Below are positions 18,703 through 27,397 of a DNA stretch of 64,000 nucleotides, one piece after another. The position numbers and the translations under genes are program-made. The notes beneath the pieces were generated by a model. It ran no database searches. It was not told the DNA's origin and saw only the letters and a list, made by a program, of their open reading frames with translations. The stretch is from Billgrantia bachuensis (GTDB lineage: Bacteria; Pseudomonadota; Gammaproteobacteria; Pseudomonadales; Halomonadaceae). The stretch lies in contig NZ_JAAQTO010000043.1 of assembly GCF_011742165.1 (NCBI RefSeq), forward strand, positions 1-64,000. Direction: 5' to 3'. The first letter of the stretch is position 1; each line of letters opens with the position of its first letter.

Positions 18703-20511
18703 ATGCCATCGACGTTCTCTTCCCCGGCGGCCGGTTCGGCCGCCGGAGACGATCTATCGCGCGCCCATCCCGCCTGGGTACTGCTGGGTGCGGTCACGGT
18801 CGTCTTTCACCTTGGGCTGATCTTCTACGGGCTAGCCCCGGCACTGGTGAGCCGGCCGATTCATATGGCGCTGGCGCTGCCCTGGATCCTGATTCATGCG
18901 GCGCGAACACCCTTCGAGCGTGCCAGCGGTTGGCTGCTGACCCTGCTGGGCATCGCCGCCTGCGGTTACATCGCTTTCAACGAAGAGGCGCTGGCAGGCC
19001 AGTACGGTTTCATCGATACCCACTTCCAGATGCTCGTCGGTGCGTTCCTGATCATGCTGGCGCTGGAAACGGCGCGCCGTGCGATCGGTTGGCCGCTGCC
19101 GCTGGTGACACTGGCGGCACTTCTCTATGGGCTGCTCGGCGACCTCATACCCGGGCAGTTCGGCCACCCCGGGCTACCGATACGGAGTTTCGTGGGAACC
19201 CTGACCATCGCCGAAGGTGGCCTGTGGGGCAAGCTGACCGGAGTCAGCGTCGGTGTAGTGGCGATCTTCGTCATCTTTGGTGCGGTGCTCAACGCCGGCG
19301 AGGCGGGGCGCGGCTTCATGAACATGGCCAGCGCCGTCGCCGGTCGCCTGACCGGTGGTGCGGCCAAGGTGGCGGTGATCTCCTCGGCGCTGATGGGCTC
19401 GATCTCGGGTTCGGCTTCCGCCAACGTAGCCTCCACCGGTGCCATTACCATTCCCTCCATGGTGAGGCTGGGTTACCCGCGCGCCCTGGCCGGGGGCGTC
19501 GAGGCGGTGGCCTCCTCGGGTGGTCAGATCATGCCGCCGCTGATGGGAGCCGGGGCGTTCGTCATGGTCGAGCTCACCGGTACGCCCTACACCCAGATCA
19601 TGGCCGCCGCCCTGCTGCCGGCGCTTCTCTATTTCGCCACCGTGTGGATGGGCATCAACGCTTATGCCACCCGCCACGACCTGCGTCCGATGGCGGCAAG
19701 CGACCAGCCCGACGGCAAGGAGGTCGCGATTACCTCGCTGTTCTTCGCCGTGCCCTTCGTGCTGCTGCTGGAGCGCATCTTCCTGGGCGGCTATACCCCG
19801 CAGTATGCCGCCAGCATTGCCATCTTCGCCGGCATGCTGCTGCTGTTCTTCGATGTGTCCCTCTCCTTCTCTCTGCGTGGCTTCGCCTCGCGCATGACCG
19901 AGGCAGTGGTCACCGCAGGGCGCCAAGTGGCGGTGATCGGTGCCATCATCATCTGCGCTTCGCTGGTCATCGGTGTGCTGTCGCTGACAGGGCTCGGCGT
20001 CAAGATCACCTCCGGTATCCTGTCGCTGTCGAACGAGATGCTGTGGCCGGCACTGCTGCTCACCGCACTCGCCTGCCTGGTGCTGGGCATGGAGGTACCG
20101 ACCACCGCCGCCTATGTAATCTGTGTCTCGGTGGCAGGTCCTGCGCTCACTGCGCTGGGGCTGGAGCCGCTGCAGGCCCATTTGTTCGTGTTCTGGTTTG
20201 CGCTGCTCTCGACCATCACGCCACCGGTGTGTGGCGGCGTGTTCATCGCCGCCGGCATGGTGGGAGAGAGCTGGCTCAAGGTCGCGTTCAAGGCCATGGC
20301 GCTGGGTATCGGACTCTACATCATTCCATTGGCGATGGTTGCCAACCCGGACGTGATCCGTCTGGCCTACGATCCGCTATGGGCGGTCTTCGATGGGGTG
20401 AAGATTGCGCTGGGCCTTGCCGCGATCTCCTACGGGGTAATCGCACGCCGGGCAATCTGGCTGCGTCTGGTGCTGGTGGTGGTCGGGTCGCTGGTGATCT
20501 TCGCATTATGA
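18703..20511 (+). CDS. TRAP transporter permease, fused 4TM/12TM type
   Basis: 602 residues, highly hydrophobic with about 16-18 membrane segments. The DctM-like core includes GSISGSASANVASTGAITIP and the helix around VEAVASSGGQIMPP, which is the fused DctQM architecture that partners TAXI binding proteins. Sodium-driven uptake. Follows the binding-protein gene by 54 bases with a weak ribosome-binding site. Substrate unknown. Confidence 0.92.
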   Translation: MPSTFSSPAAGSAAGDDLSRAHPAWVLLGAVTVVFHLGLIFYGLAPALVSRPIHMALALPWILIHAARTPFERASGWLLTLLGIAACGYIAFNEEALAGQYGFIDTHFQMLVGAFLIMLALETARRAIGWPLPLVTLAALLYGLLGDLIPGQFGHPGLPIRSFVGTLTIAEGGLWGKLTGVSVGVVAIFVIFGAVLNAGEAGRGFMNMASAVAGRLTGGAAKVAVISSALMGSISGSASANVASTGAITIPSMVRLGYPRALAGGVEAVASSGGQIMPPLMGAGAFVMVELTGTPYTQIMAAALLPALLYFATVWMGINAYATRHDLRPMAASDQPDGKEVAITSLFFAVPFVLLLERIFLGGYTPQYAASIAIFAGMLLLFFDVSLSFSLRGFASRMTEAVVTAGRQVAVIGAIIICASLVIGVLSLTGLGVKITSGILSLSNEMLWPALLLTALACLVLGMEVPTTAAYVICVSVAGPALTALGLEPLQAHLFVFWFALLSTITPPVCGGVFIAAGMVGESWLKVAFKAMALGIGLYIIPLAMVANPDVIRLAYDPLWAVFDGVKIALGLAAISYGVIARRAIWLRLVLVVVGSLVIFAL

Positions 20512-20533
20512 GCTGAACGCCTGAGGAGATGAG

Positions 20534-21079
20534 ATGATCGTTGCCACGCTTGGGCCCAAGGGGAGCAACCATATGCTGGTGCTGCGCCGCTATGTCGAGG
20601 CCCGCGGGCTTGCCGATGCGCAGGTGAAGCTATTCGATGATTTCCCGGCGGCCTTCGCGGCGCTGGTGGCGGGCGAGGTGGATCGGGTGCTGCAGTGCAC
20701 GGCCCACTTCAGTCACGCCGACTGCGTGGGGCGCTATATGCATCGTGCTTTTCCGGTGGATGCCTTCGTCGCCGGCAGCCACCCGCTGGCGTTGCTCGCA
20801 CGGCGCGAGGTCGCCGCGCCGCGGCAGGTGGCGCGTCAGCCGGCGACCCGCTACTACACCGATCTCTCCTCCTTTGCGGAAGAAATCGACGCGCCCACCA
20901 CCGTGGCGGTGGCCGAGGGGCTATTGACGGGCTGCTTCGAGGCGGGCATTTGCGCCCGGCAGGCGCTGGATGATCACCCTGACAAGCTGCGCCTGCTCGA
21001 AGACCTGGGGCCGGCGCTGGATGTCTGGGTACTCTATGGTACCGAGCCGCTGGCCAACGATAGCCCGCTATTGGTCTAG
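20534..21079 (+). CDS. Small BacA/prephenate-dehydratase-like protein
   Basis: 181 residues beginning VATLGPKGSNH, which resembles the TLGPxGT opening of prephenate dehydratase and of the bacilysin enzyme BacA (about 200 residues). The rest (QCTAHFSH, VAGSHPLALLARR, VAEGLLTGCFEAGICA, DVWVLYG) fits the periplasmic-binding-like fold of that family, with no ACT domain and no signal peptide. It follows the TRAP permease by 22 bases with GAGGAG before the start, so it is probably part of that operon. An enzyme acting on the imported substrate is the simplest inference; catalytic activity is unproven. Confidence 0.6.
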   Translation: MIVATLGPKGSNHMLVLRRYVEARGLADAQVKLFDDFPAAFAALVAGEVDRVLQCTAHFSHADCVGRYMHRAFPVDAFVAGSHPLALLARREVAAPRQVARQPATRYYTDLSSFAEEIDAPTTVAVAEGLLTGCFEAGICARQALDDHPDKLRLLEDLGPALDVWVLYGTEPLANDSPLLV

Positions 21080-21126
21080 CCGGCCCGGCTCGTGCGTGAC
21101 AGAATCGGGGCAGACCCCATACCAGA

Positions 21127-21263
21127 CTGTGTCTGAAAAGTCGGCGAGCGAAGGTCAGACAAGGCAAAAATCAGCGAAGAGACGGAGTTTGCGGGGTGTA
21201 AATGAGTACTTTGAGCTGATTTTTAACGCCGTATGGCCAAGCGCAGGCAGTTTTCAGACACAG
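21127..21263. mobile_element. MITE-like element with 13-bp terminal inverted repeats
   Basis: CTGTGTCTGAAAA (21127-21139) is repeated in perfect inverted form as TTTTCAGACACAG (21251-21263). The 137-bp unit has no coding capacity. Inside is a second inverted repeat AAAAATCAGC (21167-21176) / GCTGATTTTT (21215-21224). CCAGA flanks the left end directly and the right end after one base, a possible target duplication. Looks like a non-autonomous remnant of an insertion sequence. Confidence 0.7.
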
Positions 21264-21337
21264 TCCAGACCGTCGCCGCCCATGGGTGGCAGAGACGGCG
21301 TTAACCGTATAGCGCGAACGCGCACGAAGAGGACACC

Positions 21338-23182
21338 ATGCCCGAATATCGCTCCCGAACCACCACCGCCGGCCGCAACATGGCCGGCGCCCGCGCCCTG
21401 TGGCGTGCCACCGGCATGAAGGACGACGACTTCCACAAGCCGATCGTCGCCGTGGCCAACTCCTTCACCCAGTTCGTGCCCGGGCACGTGCACCTCAAGG
21501 ACATGGGCCAACTGGTGGCGCGGGAGATCGAGAAGGCCGGTGGGGTGGCCAAGGAGTTCAACACCATCGCGGTGGACGACGGCATCGCCATGGGCCACGA
21601 CGGCATGCTCTATTCGTTGCCGAGCCGCGACATCATCGCCGACAGCGTCGAGTACATGGTCAACGCCCACTGCGCCGACGCCCTGGTATGCATCTCCAAC
21701 TGCGACAAGATCACACCGGGCATGCTGATGGCCGCCATGCGGCTCAACATACCGGTGATCTTCGTCTCCGGCGGGCCCATGGAAGCCGGCAAGACCAAGC
21801 TGCTCGACCACGGCCTCGACCTGGTCGATGCCATGGTCATGGCCGCCGACGATTCGGTTGACGACGAGACACTGGCCGAAGTGGAGCGCAGCGCCTGTCC
21901 CACCTGCGGCAGCTGCTCGGGCATGTTCACCGCCAACTCGATGAACTGCCTGACCGAGGCGTTGGGCCTGGCGCTGCCGGGCAACGGCACCGTGCTCGCC
22001 ACCCACGCCGATCGTCGCCGCCTGTTCGAGACCGCCGGCCATCGCATCGTCGAGCTGGCCAAGCGCTACTACGAAGGCGACGAGGCGCACCTGTTGCCCC
22101 GTGCCATCGGTTCCAAGGCGGCGTTCAAGAACGCCATGACCCTGGACATCGCCATGGGCGGCTCCACCAATACCATCCTGCACCTGCTGGCCGCCGCTCA
22201 GGAGGCGGAGATCGACTTCACTCTGGCCGACATCGACCGGCTGTCGCGGGAAGTGCCGCAGCTGTGCAAGGTGGCACCCAACACCCAGAAGTACCATATC
22301 GAGGACGTGCATCGCGCCGGCGGCATTATGGCGATCCTCGGCGAGCTCGACCGCGCCGGCGTGCTCGATACCCGTGTGCCGACCGTCTACGGCGACAGTC
22401 TCAAGGCCGCGCTGGACGAGTGGGACATCATGCGTAGCCCCTCGCCCGACGTGGTGGAGTTCTTCAAGGCCGGCCCCGGTGGCGTTCCGACCCAGGTGGC
22501 GTTTTCCCAGAGCGCGCGCTGGCCGAGCCTCGACGGCGATCGCGCCAACGGCTGCATCCGTGATCTCGAGCACGCCTTCTCGAAGGAGGGTGGCCTGGCG
22601 GTGCTCTACGGCAACATCGCCGTGGACGGCTGTGTGGTGAAGACTGCCGGCGTCGACGAATCCATCCTGGTCTTCGAGGGACCGGCCCACGTGGTCGAAT
22701 CGCAGGATCAGGCGGTAGAGCACGTCCTTGCCGGCAAGGTGAAGGAGGGCGAGGTCGTCGTCATTCGCTATGAAGGGCCGAAGGGCGGTCCGGGCATGCA
22801 GGAGATGCTCTATCCCACTTCGTATCTCAAGTCGAAGGGGCTGGGCAAGGCCTGCGCGCTGCTTACCGACGGCCGCTTCTCCGGCGGTACTTCGGGGCTT
22901 TCCATCGGCCATGTCTCGCCAGAGGCGGCTGCGGGCGGGGCCATCGGCCTGGTGCAGTCGGGTGATATCATTCGCATCGACATTCCCAACCGGCGCATCG
23001 ACGTCAAGCTCTCCAACAGTGAGCTGGCGGCGCGCCGCGAAGCCGAGGAAGCGCGCGGCAGTCAGGCCTGGAAACCCAGCATTCAGCGCGTGCGCAAGGT
23101 GTCTGCAGCGCTCAAGGCCTATGCGCTGCTGGCAACTTCCGCCGACAAGGGAGCGGTGCGCGACCTCTCCAAACTCGACTGA
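21338..23182 (+). CDS. ilvD: Dihydroxy-acid dehydratase
   Basis: 614 residues, standard IlvD length. Iron-sulfur and active-site motifs are intact: [12 protein letters not shown] (Cys118/122, the usually carbamylated K124) and [11 protein letters not shown] (187-197). Dehydrates dihydroxy-isovalerate and -methylvalerate in valine, leucine and isoleucine synthesis. GAGGA precedes the start. A MITE lies just upstream, so its promoter may be influenced by the insertion. Confidence 0.97.
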   Translation: MPEYRSRTTTAGRNMAGARALWRATGMKDDDFHKPIVAVANSFTQFVPGHVHLKDMGQLVAREIEKAGGVAKEFNTIAVDDGIAMGHDGMLYSLPSRDIIADSVEYMVNAHCADALVCISNCDKITPGMLMAAMRLNIPVIFVSGGPMEAGKTKLLDHGLDLVDAMVMAADDSVDDETLAEVERSACPTCGSCSGMFTANSMNCLTEALGLALPGNGTVLATHADRRRLFETAGHRIVELAKRYYEGDEAHLLPRAIGSKAAFKNAMTLDIAMGGSTNTILHLLAAAQEAEIDFTLADIDRLSREVPQLCKVAPNTQKYHIEDVHRAGGIMAILGELDRAGVLDTRVPTVYGDSLKAALDEWDIMRSPSPDVVEFFKAGPGGVPTQVAFSQSARWPSLDGDRANGCIRDLEHAFSKEGGLAVLYGNIAVDGCVVKTAGVDESILVFEGPAHVVESQDQAVEHVLAGKVKEGEVVVIRYEGPKGGPGMQEMLYPTSYLKSKGLGKACALLTDGRFSGGTSGLSIGHVSPEAAAGGAIGLVQSGDIIRIDIPNRRIDVKLSNSELAARREAEEARGSQAWKPSIQRVRKVSAALKAYALLATSADKGAVRDLSKLD

Positions 23183-23189
23183 CGCAAGT

Positions 23190-23231
23190 GACGAACCGGG
23201 CCCTGGCCCGGTTCGTCATCGCGAGCTTTTT
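23190..23231 (+). terminator. Terminator after ilvD
   Basis: GACGAACCGGGCC (23190-23202) pairs perfectly with 23205-23217 (effective four-base loop), followed 9 bases later by TTTTT at 23227-23231. Confidence 0.75.
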
Positions 23232-23255
23232 CATGCAGCAGTAAGGAACGATGAC

Positions 23256-24341
23256 ATGCGCAAGCAGACCTTCGGTGTCGGCCTGATCGGCTTTGGCACT
23301 GCCGGCCGGATCTTTCACGCCCCGTTGATCCAGGCCACACCTGGGCTGGAATTGCTGGCCGTGGTCAGCAGTTCGGCCGAGCGAGTGCATGAAACGCTGC
23401 CCGAGGTCGAGGTACTGCCCAAGGCGGCGGCGCTGTTTGCCCGCTCGGATATCGACCTGGTGGTCATCGCCAGCCCCAACGAGACCCACTATCCGCTGGC
23501 CAAGGCGGCGCTTGCCGCCGGCAAGCATCTGGTGGTCGACAAGCCGTTCACCGTCTCGTTGTCCGAGGCGCGGCTGCTCAAGGCCGAGGCCGACAAGGCC
23601 GAGTGCATGATCAGCGTCTTTCACAACCGTCGCTGGGACAGCGATTTTCGTACCCTGCAGGCCCTGGTCGAGGAGGGCGGCGTAGGACGCCCGGTCTCGC
23701 TCGAGCTGCGCTTCGACCGCTTCCGGCCGGCGGTGGCCGATCGCTGGCGCGAACAGCACAAGCCGGGCAGCGGTATCTGGTACGACCTGGGTTCGCACCT
23801 GCTCGACCAGGCCCGTACGCTGTTCGGCATGCCGCGGGCGATTCTGCTCGACTTGATGGCGGCACGGGACGGCGCCGAGGTGGACGACGAGTTTCATGCC
23901 CTGCTGGATTACGACGCACTCCGGGTCACCCTGCGGGCCAGTTCGCTGGTGGCAGTGCCGACGCCGCAGCAGGCCCTGCACGGCACCCGGGGCAGCTTCG
24001 TCAAGTATGGTCGCGATCCTCAGGAGAACTGGCTGAAGGAGGGGCGCACTCCTGCACGCGACTGGGGCATCGATCCGCGCCCTGGGCAATTGACCTTGGC
24101 CGAGGGCGACGACGGTAAACTGGTATCGCATGAACATCCGGGGCTCCCCGGCGACTACCTGGCCTACTACGTCGGCATCGTCGAGGCTCTGACGAACGGG
24201 GCGCCGGCACCGGTCAGCGTGGAGGAGGGGATCGAGGTCATGACCCTGCTGGAGGCGGGGCTCGACAGTTATCGCCAGAACCGCTGGATCCGCCTCAAGG
24301 AGGGTAACGGCAACTTGCGCCAGCTTCACCGTCACGGCTGA
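23256..24341 (+). CDS. Gfo/Idh/MocA-family oxidoreductase (YdgJ-like)
   Basis: 361 residues from the ATG at 23256 (AAGGA at 23243-23247). N-terminal Rossmann motif GVGLIGFGTAGR (about 6-17), then HLVVDKPFTVS in the position of the family EKP lysine, then the alpha/beta substrate domain with GIWYDLGSHLLDQA. The overall pattern (RIFHAPLI, HNRRWDSDF) resembles E. coli YdgJ and scyllo-inositol dehydrogenases. Substrate uncertain. Preceded by the ilvD terminator, so separately transcribed. Confidence 0.87.
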   Translation: MRKQTFGVGLIGFGTAGRIFHAPLIQATPGLELLAVVSSSAERVHETLPEVEVLPKAAALFARSDIDLVVIASPNETHYPLAKAALAAGKHLVVDKPFTVSLSEARLLKAEADKAECMISVFHNRRWDSDFRTLQALVEEGGVGRPVSLELRFDRFRPAVADRWREQHKPGSGIWYDLGSHLLDQARTLFGMPRAILLDLMAARDGAEVDDEFHALLDYDALRVTLRASSLVAVPTPQQALHGTRGSFVKYGRDPQENWLKEGRTPARDWGIDPRPGQLTLAEGDDGKLVSHEHPGLPGDYLAYYVGIVEALTNGAPAPVSVEEGIEVMTLLEAGLDSYRQNRWIRLKEGNGNLRQLHRHG

Positions 24342-24358
24342 AGCTGGGGACGGCACGG

Positions 24359-24946
24359 CTACCAGCTTAGCGGTGCCTCCTTGCCACGGCGTTCGCGCAA
24401 TGTGTCGCGGGCGATGAACAGCGCGGCGATGGCCCGCGCCTCGTGGAAGTCTTCGCGCAGCAGCAGGGCGGGCAGTTCCTCGAGGGCATGGGTCTCGACC
24501 ACCAGAGGCTCCGGCTCGTCACCGGGCAGGCGTTTGGGGTAGAGGTCGGTGGCGAGCAGTACCTGCATGCGGTGGCGCATGTAGTTGGGCGCCAGCGACA
24601 GCTCCACCAGTGGCTCGATGCGTCGGGCGCCGAAGCCGCACTCCTCCATCAGTTCCCGATTGGCCGCCGTGACGATGTCCTCGCCGGGATCCACCAGCCC
24701 CTTGGGCAGGGTCAGTACGTAATCCTCGAAGCCCGCCGCGTATTCACGGATCAGCAGCACGTGGTCCGGGTCGGGCATGGCGATGATCATCACCGCGCCC
24801 TGGTCGCTGCCGGTCAGGCGCTCGAAGGTGCGCTCGGCGCCATTGGCGAAGCGCAGCTCCAGCGATTCGATATGAAACAGGCGACTTCTGGCCACGGACT
24901 GTCGTGCCAGCACCTGGGGTTTCTGCAAGATCTTCTTCTCGGACAT
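24359..24946 (-). CDS. nudE: ADP compounds hydrolase NudE
   Basis: 195 residues from the ATG at 24946; an upstream ATG at 24979 would add 11 residues. The Nudix box runs GLVDPGEDIVTAANRELMEECGF, and SLAPNYMRHRM plus the C-terminal region match NudE. Cleaves ADP-ribose, NADH and Ap-n-A compounds. Divergent from yrfG, the same neighbour as in many gammaproteobacteria. Confidence 0.92.
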   Translation of the reverse strand: MSEKKILQKPQVLARQSVARSRLFHIESLELRFANGAERTFERLTGSDQGAVMIIAMPDPDHVLLIREYAAGFEDYVLTLPKGLVDPGEDIVTAANRELMEECGFGARRIEPLVELSLAPNYMRHRMQVLLATDLYPKRLPGDEPEPLVVETHALEELPALLLREDFHEARAIAALFIARDTLRERRGKEAPLSW

Positions 24947-25056
24947 GAAGGCTCCGTTTCGTGCGTGCGGGCATGGCACCTGCCGGGAATGCGCCGCCGG
25001 TATCCATTGAGTACAATATCACGCCTTCCACCGCTCAGATGCCACCGGGAGACGCC

Positions 25057-25782
25057 ATGATCGACTGGCGCGCCATCGATACCGTTCTGCTGGACATGGA
25101 CGGCACACTGCTCGACCTGCATTTCGACAGCCATTTCTGGCTGGAGCACCTGCCGCGACGCTACGTGGAACTGCACCGCCTCGACGAGGCCAGCCAGGAG
25201 CAGATCCGTGCGCGCATCCTGCGCGAGCGGGGGACACTCAACTGGTACAGCCTGGCCTACTGGAGCCGCGAGCTGGGTGTAGACATCGTCGCCCTCAAGC
25301 GCGAGATCCAGCACCTGATCGGCCTGCGCAGCGATGCGCTGGATTTCCTCAAGTGGCTCAGAAAGGCGCACCCCAGAGTGGTGTTGGCAACCAATGCCGA
25401 CCGCGAGAGCCTGGAGCTCAAGTTGCCGCTTACTGGTCTCGAGGGCTACCTGGATGCCATCGTCTCCTCGGCCGATCTCGGCGTGCCCAAGGAAGCCCAG
25501 GAGTTCTGGTTCGCCCTGCAGGAGGTGGAGCCCTTCGACCCGACGCGGACGTTGTTCATCGATGACAACCCCGATGTGCTGGAGAGTGCGCGGGAGTATG
25601 GCATCCGCTATCTGCTCGGCATCAAGCAGCCCGACAGCACACGGCCGGAAAAAGAGCTTGAGGAGTTCATCGCCCTGGACCGCTTCGCCACGATCCTGCC
25701 CGAGGAGCTACCCTCGGAAGTACGTGGAAACCATGCAGGAGAGAATGGGGAGAGAGCCGAGACAGGAGGCGATGGTGGATAG
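25057..25782 (+). CDS. yrfG: GMP/IMP nucleotidase, HAD family (YrfG)
   Basis: 241 residues from the ATG at 25057 with GGGAGA just upstream. HAD motifs: LLDMDGTLLDL (nucleophile Asp), ATNAD (motif II), a motif III lysine near GVPKEAQ, and LFIDDNPDVL (motif IV). Dephosphorylates purine mononucleotides. Overlaps the start of hslR by 11 bp, so the two are translated as a unit. Confidence 0.9.
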   Translation: MIDWRAIDTVLLDMDGTLLDLHFDSHFWLEHLPRRYVELHRLDEASQEQIRARILRERGTLNWYSLAYWSRELGVDIVALKREIQHLIGLRSDALDFLKWLRKAHPRVVLATNADRESLELKLPLTGLEGYLDAIVSSADLGVPKEAQEFWFALQEVEPFDPTRTLFIDDNPDVLESAREYGIRYLLGIKQPDSTRPEKELEEFIALDRFATILPEELPSEVRGNHAGENGERAETGGDGG

Positions 25783-26161
25783 CGTACGACTCGACAAGTG
25801 GCTGTGGGCCGCCCGCTTCTTCAAGACTCGTGCCCTGGCCAAGAAGGCCATCGAAGGCGGCAAGGTGCACTACAACGGGGGGCGCGCCAAGACCAGCAAG
25901 AACGTCGAGGTGGGCGCCCTGATTCGTGTGCCCCAGGGCTGGGACGTGTGGGAGGTGGAGGTCGTGGCGCTTTCCGACCAGCGTCGCGGCGCCCCGGAGG
26001 CCCGTGAACTCTACCGCGAGACGGCCGAGAGCGCCGAGCGTCGTGAACGGGAGGCCGAAGGCCGTCGCCTGAGTAACCAGGCCATGCAGCATCCGCTCAA
26101 GCGGCCAGACAAGAAGCAGCGCCGCGAGATCCAGCGCTTCCAGCGCCAGCAGGACGAGTGA
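25772..26161 (+). CDS. hslR: Heat shock protein 15, ribosome-associated (Hsp15)
   Basis: 129 residues from the ATG at 25772 with a strong AGGAGG at 25764-25769. The S4 RNA-binding fold covers residues 3-60 (VRLDKWLWAARFFKTR, KVHYNGGRAK), followed by a basic helical tail. Recycles stalled 50S subunits carrying nascent chains. Sits between yrfG and hslO as in E. coli. Confidence 0.94.
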   Translation: MVDSVRLDKWLWAARFFKTRALAKKAIEGGKVHYNGGRAKTSKNVEVGALIRVPQGWDVWEVEVVALSDQRRGAPEARELYRETAESAERREREAEGRRLSNQAMQHPLKRPDKKQRREIQRFQRQQDE

Positions 26162-26209
26162 GCCCACGACCTGTTGGCCCACCCTGAACGACCTCTTTCG
26201 GAATCGATC

Positions 26210-27085
26210 ATGACCGACCAGATCCAGCGTTTCCTGTTCGAACGTACCAACGTCCGTGGTGAGATCGTCACCCTGGAGCGAGCCTACGGCGATGTGCTCG
26301 AGCGGCATGGCTATCCGCCTGCCGTCAACCGCCTGCTGGGTGAACTGCTGGCTGCCGTGGCGCTGCTCACCGATACCGTCAAGCTCGACGGCATCCTCAG
26401 CATCGAGGTGCGCGGCCAGGGGGCTCTGTCGCTGCTGATGGCCGAATCCAACCCCGGTGGCGAGCTGCGCGCCATCGCCCGTGTGGCGGAAGATGCCACT
26501 CTGCCGGCTGGGGAGGCGAACTTCCGCGATCTCGTCGGTGACGGCCATATCGTGATCACCCTCGACCCGCGCGAGGGCAATCGTTACCAAGGTATCGTGG
26601 CGCTCGACCAGGACAGCCTGGCCGGCTGCCTCGAGGCCTATTTCTCGCAGTCCGAGCAGCTGCCCACTCTGTTGTGGCTGCGTGCCGACGACCAGCGCGC
26701 CGGTGGGTTGCTGTTGCAGCGATTGCCGGACGAGTCGCAGAACCAGGATGAAGACGCCTGGGAGCGTACCGTCCAATTGGCGAAGACCTTAAGAACCGAC
26801 GAGCTGCTGGGGCTCGATCAGCGTGAGCTGCTGCATCGGCTCTACCACGAGGAGACGGTGAGGGTCTTTGAACCCAAGCCGCTACGCTTCGGTTGTACCT
26901 GCTCGCGGGAGCGCATCGGTGATGCCTTGCTGACCCTGGGGGCCGATGAACTGCGTGACGTGCTGGCCGAGCAGGGTGAGATCGAGACCCAATGCCATTT
27001 CTGTCATACCCACTACCGCTTCACCGAGAGCGAAGTCGAGGCACTGCTGCGCGCCCAGCATGGGCCGCCCCCCACCCTGCATTGA
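26210..27085 (+). CDS. hslO: Redox-regulated chaperone Hsp33
   Basis: 291 residues from the ATG at 26210. The C-terminal zinc redox switch is complete: C229-x-C231 and C262-x-x-C265. Holdase activated by oxidative unfolding. Starts 48 bases after hslR and belongs to the same heat and oxidative-stress operon. A perfect 8-bp hairpin follows the stop. Confidence 0.96.
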   Translation: MTDQIQRFLFERTNVRGEIVTLERAYGDVLERHGYPPAVNRLLGELLAAVALLTDTVKLDGILSIEVRGQGALSLLMAESNPGGELRAIARVAEDATLPAGEANFRDLVGDGHIVITLDPREGNRYQGIVALDQDSLAGCLEAYFSQSEQLPTLLWLRADDQRAGGLLLQRLPDESQNQDEDAWERTVQLAKTLRTDELLGLDQRELLHRLYHEETVRVFEPKPLRFGCTCSRERIGDALLTLGADELRDVLAEQGEIETQCHFCHTHYRFTESEVEALLRAQHGPPPTLH

Positions 27086-27397
27086 CGCCAACATTTGTCG
27101 GAGCGCGAGAGACGCCGAGAGGCGTCTCGTTCGTTCGCGTGGGATTGCTGCAATGCACAAGCATGGTTGTAGTCATCCTGCGGCGATATGTCTCGATGTA
27201 GTAGTAAAACTACAAGATCTTCGGTCAAAGTTAGCGTTTCCCGACGGCTCCCTTTTTGCCATAATGTCGCCGCCTCAAGGCCGATCGCCAGAATACAAGA
27301 CGGCATGCATCCGCACACGGACGATCGGAAACGCAACGCGATGGCGTATGACGCCTGGCACACGAGAGAGAACCGGCCGCAAGGCCCAGGAAACGAC
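27086..27397 (+). promoter_or_regulatory. hslO-pckA intergenic region with HexR-like palindrome
   Basis: A 312-base non-coding gap. After the hslO hairpin it becomes AT-richer. At 27200-27214 is AGTAGTAAAACTACA, an inverted repeat (GTAGT-AAA-ACTAC) that agrees with the published HexR consensus TGTAATTNAATTACA at most positions. A candidate promoter follows: weak TTTCCC at 27237-27242, 17-bp spacer, CATAAT at 27260-27265. The operator sits just upstream of the -35, consistent with activation. The leader to the pckA ATG is about 125 bases, with no recognised structure. Confidence 0.4.
27109..27128 (+). terminator. Hairpin after hslO
   Basis: GAGACGCC (27109-27116), loop GAGA, GGCGTCTC (27121-27128). 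Perfect stem but only scattered T residues downstream, so efficiency is uncertain. Confidence 0.5.

Noticed and set aside
18930..20516. 528-residue plus-strand frame inside the TRAP permease gene
   Set aside because: Arg/Gly/His-rich out-of-frame translation without start signal; the TRAP permease frame carries all membrane and family motifs.
22770..23255. N-terminal extension of the Gfo/Idh/MocA protein into ilvD
   Set aside because: Out-of-frame ilvD sequence and a terminator lie in the extension; the ATG at 23256 has AAGGA upstream and begins right before the Rossmann motif.
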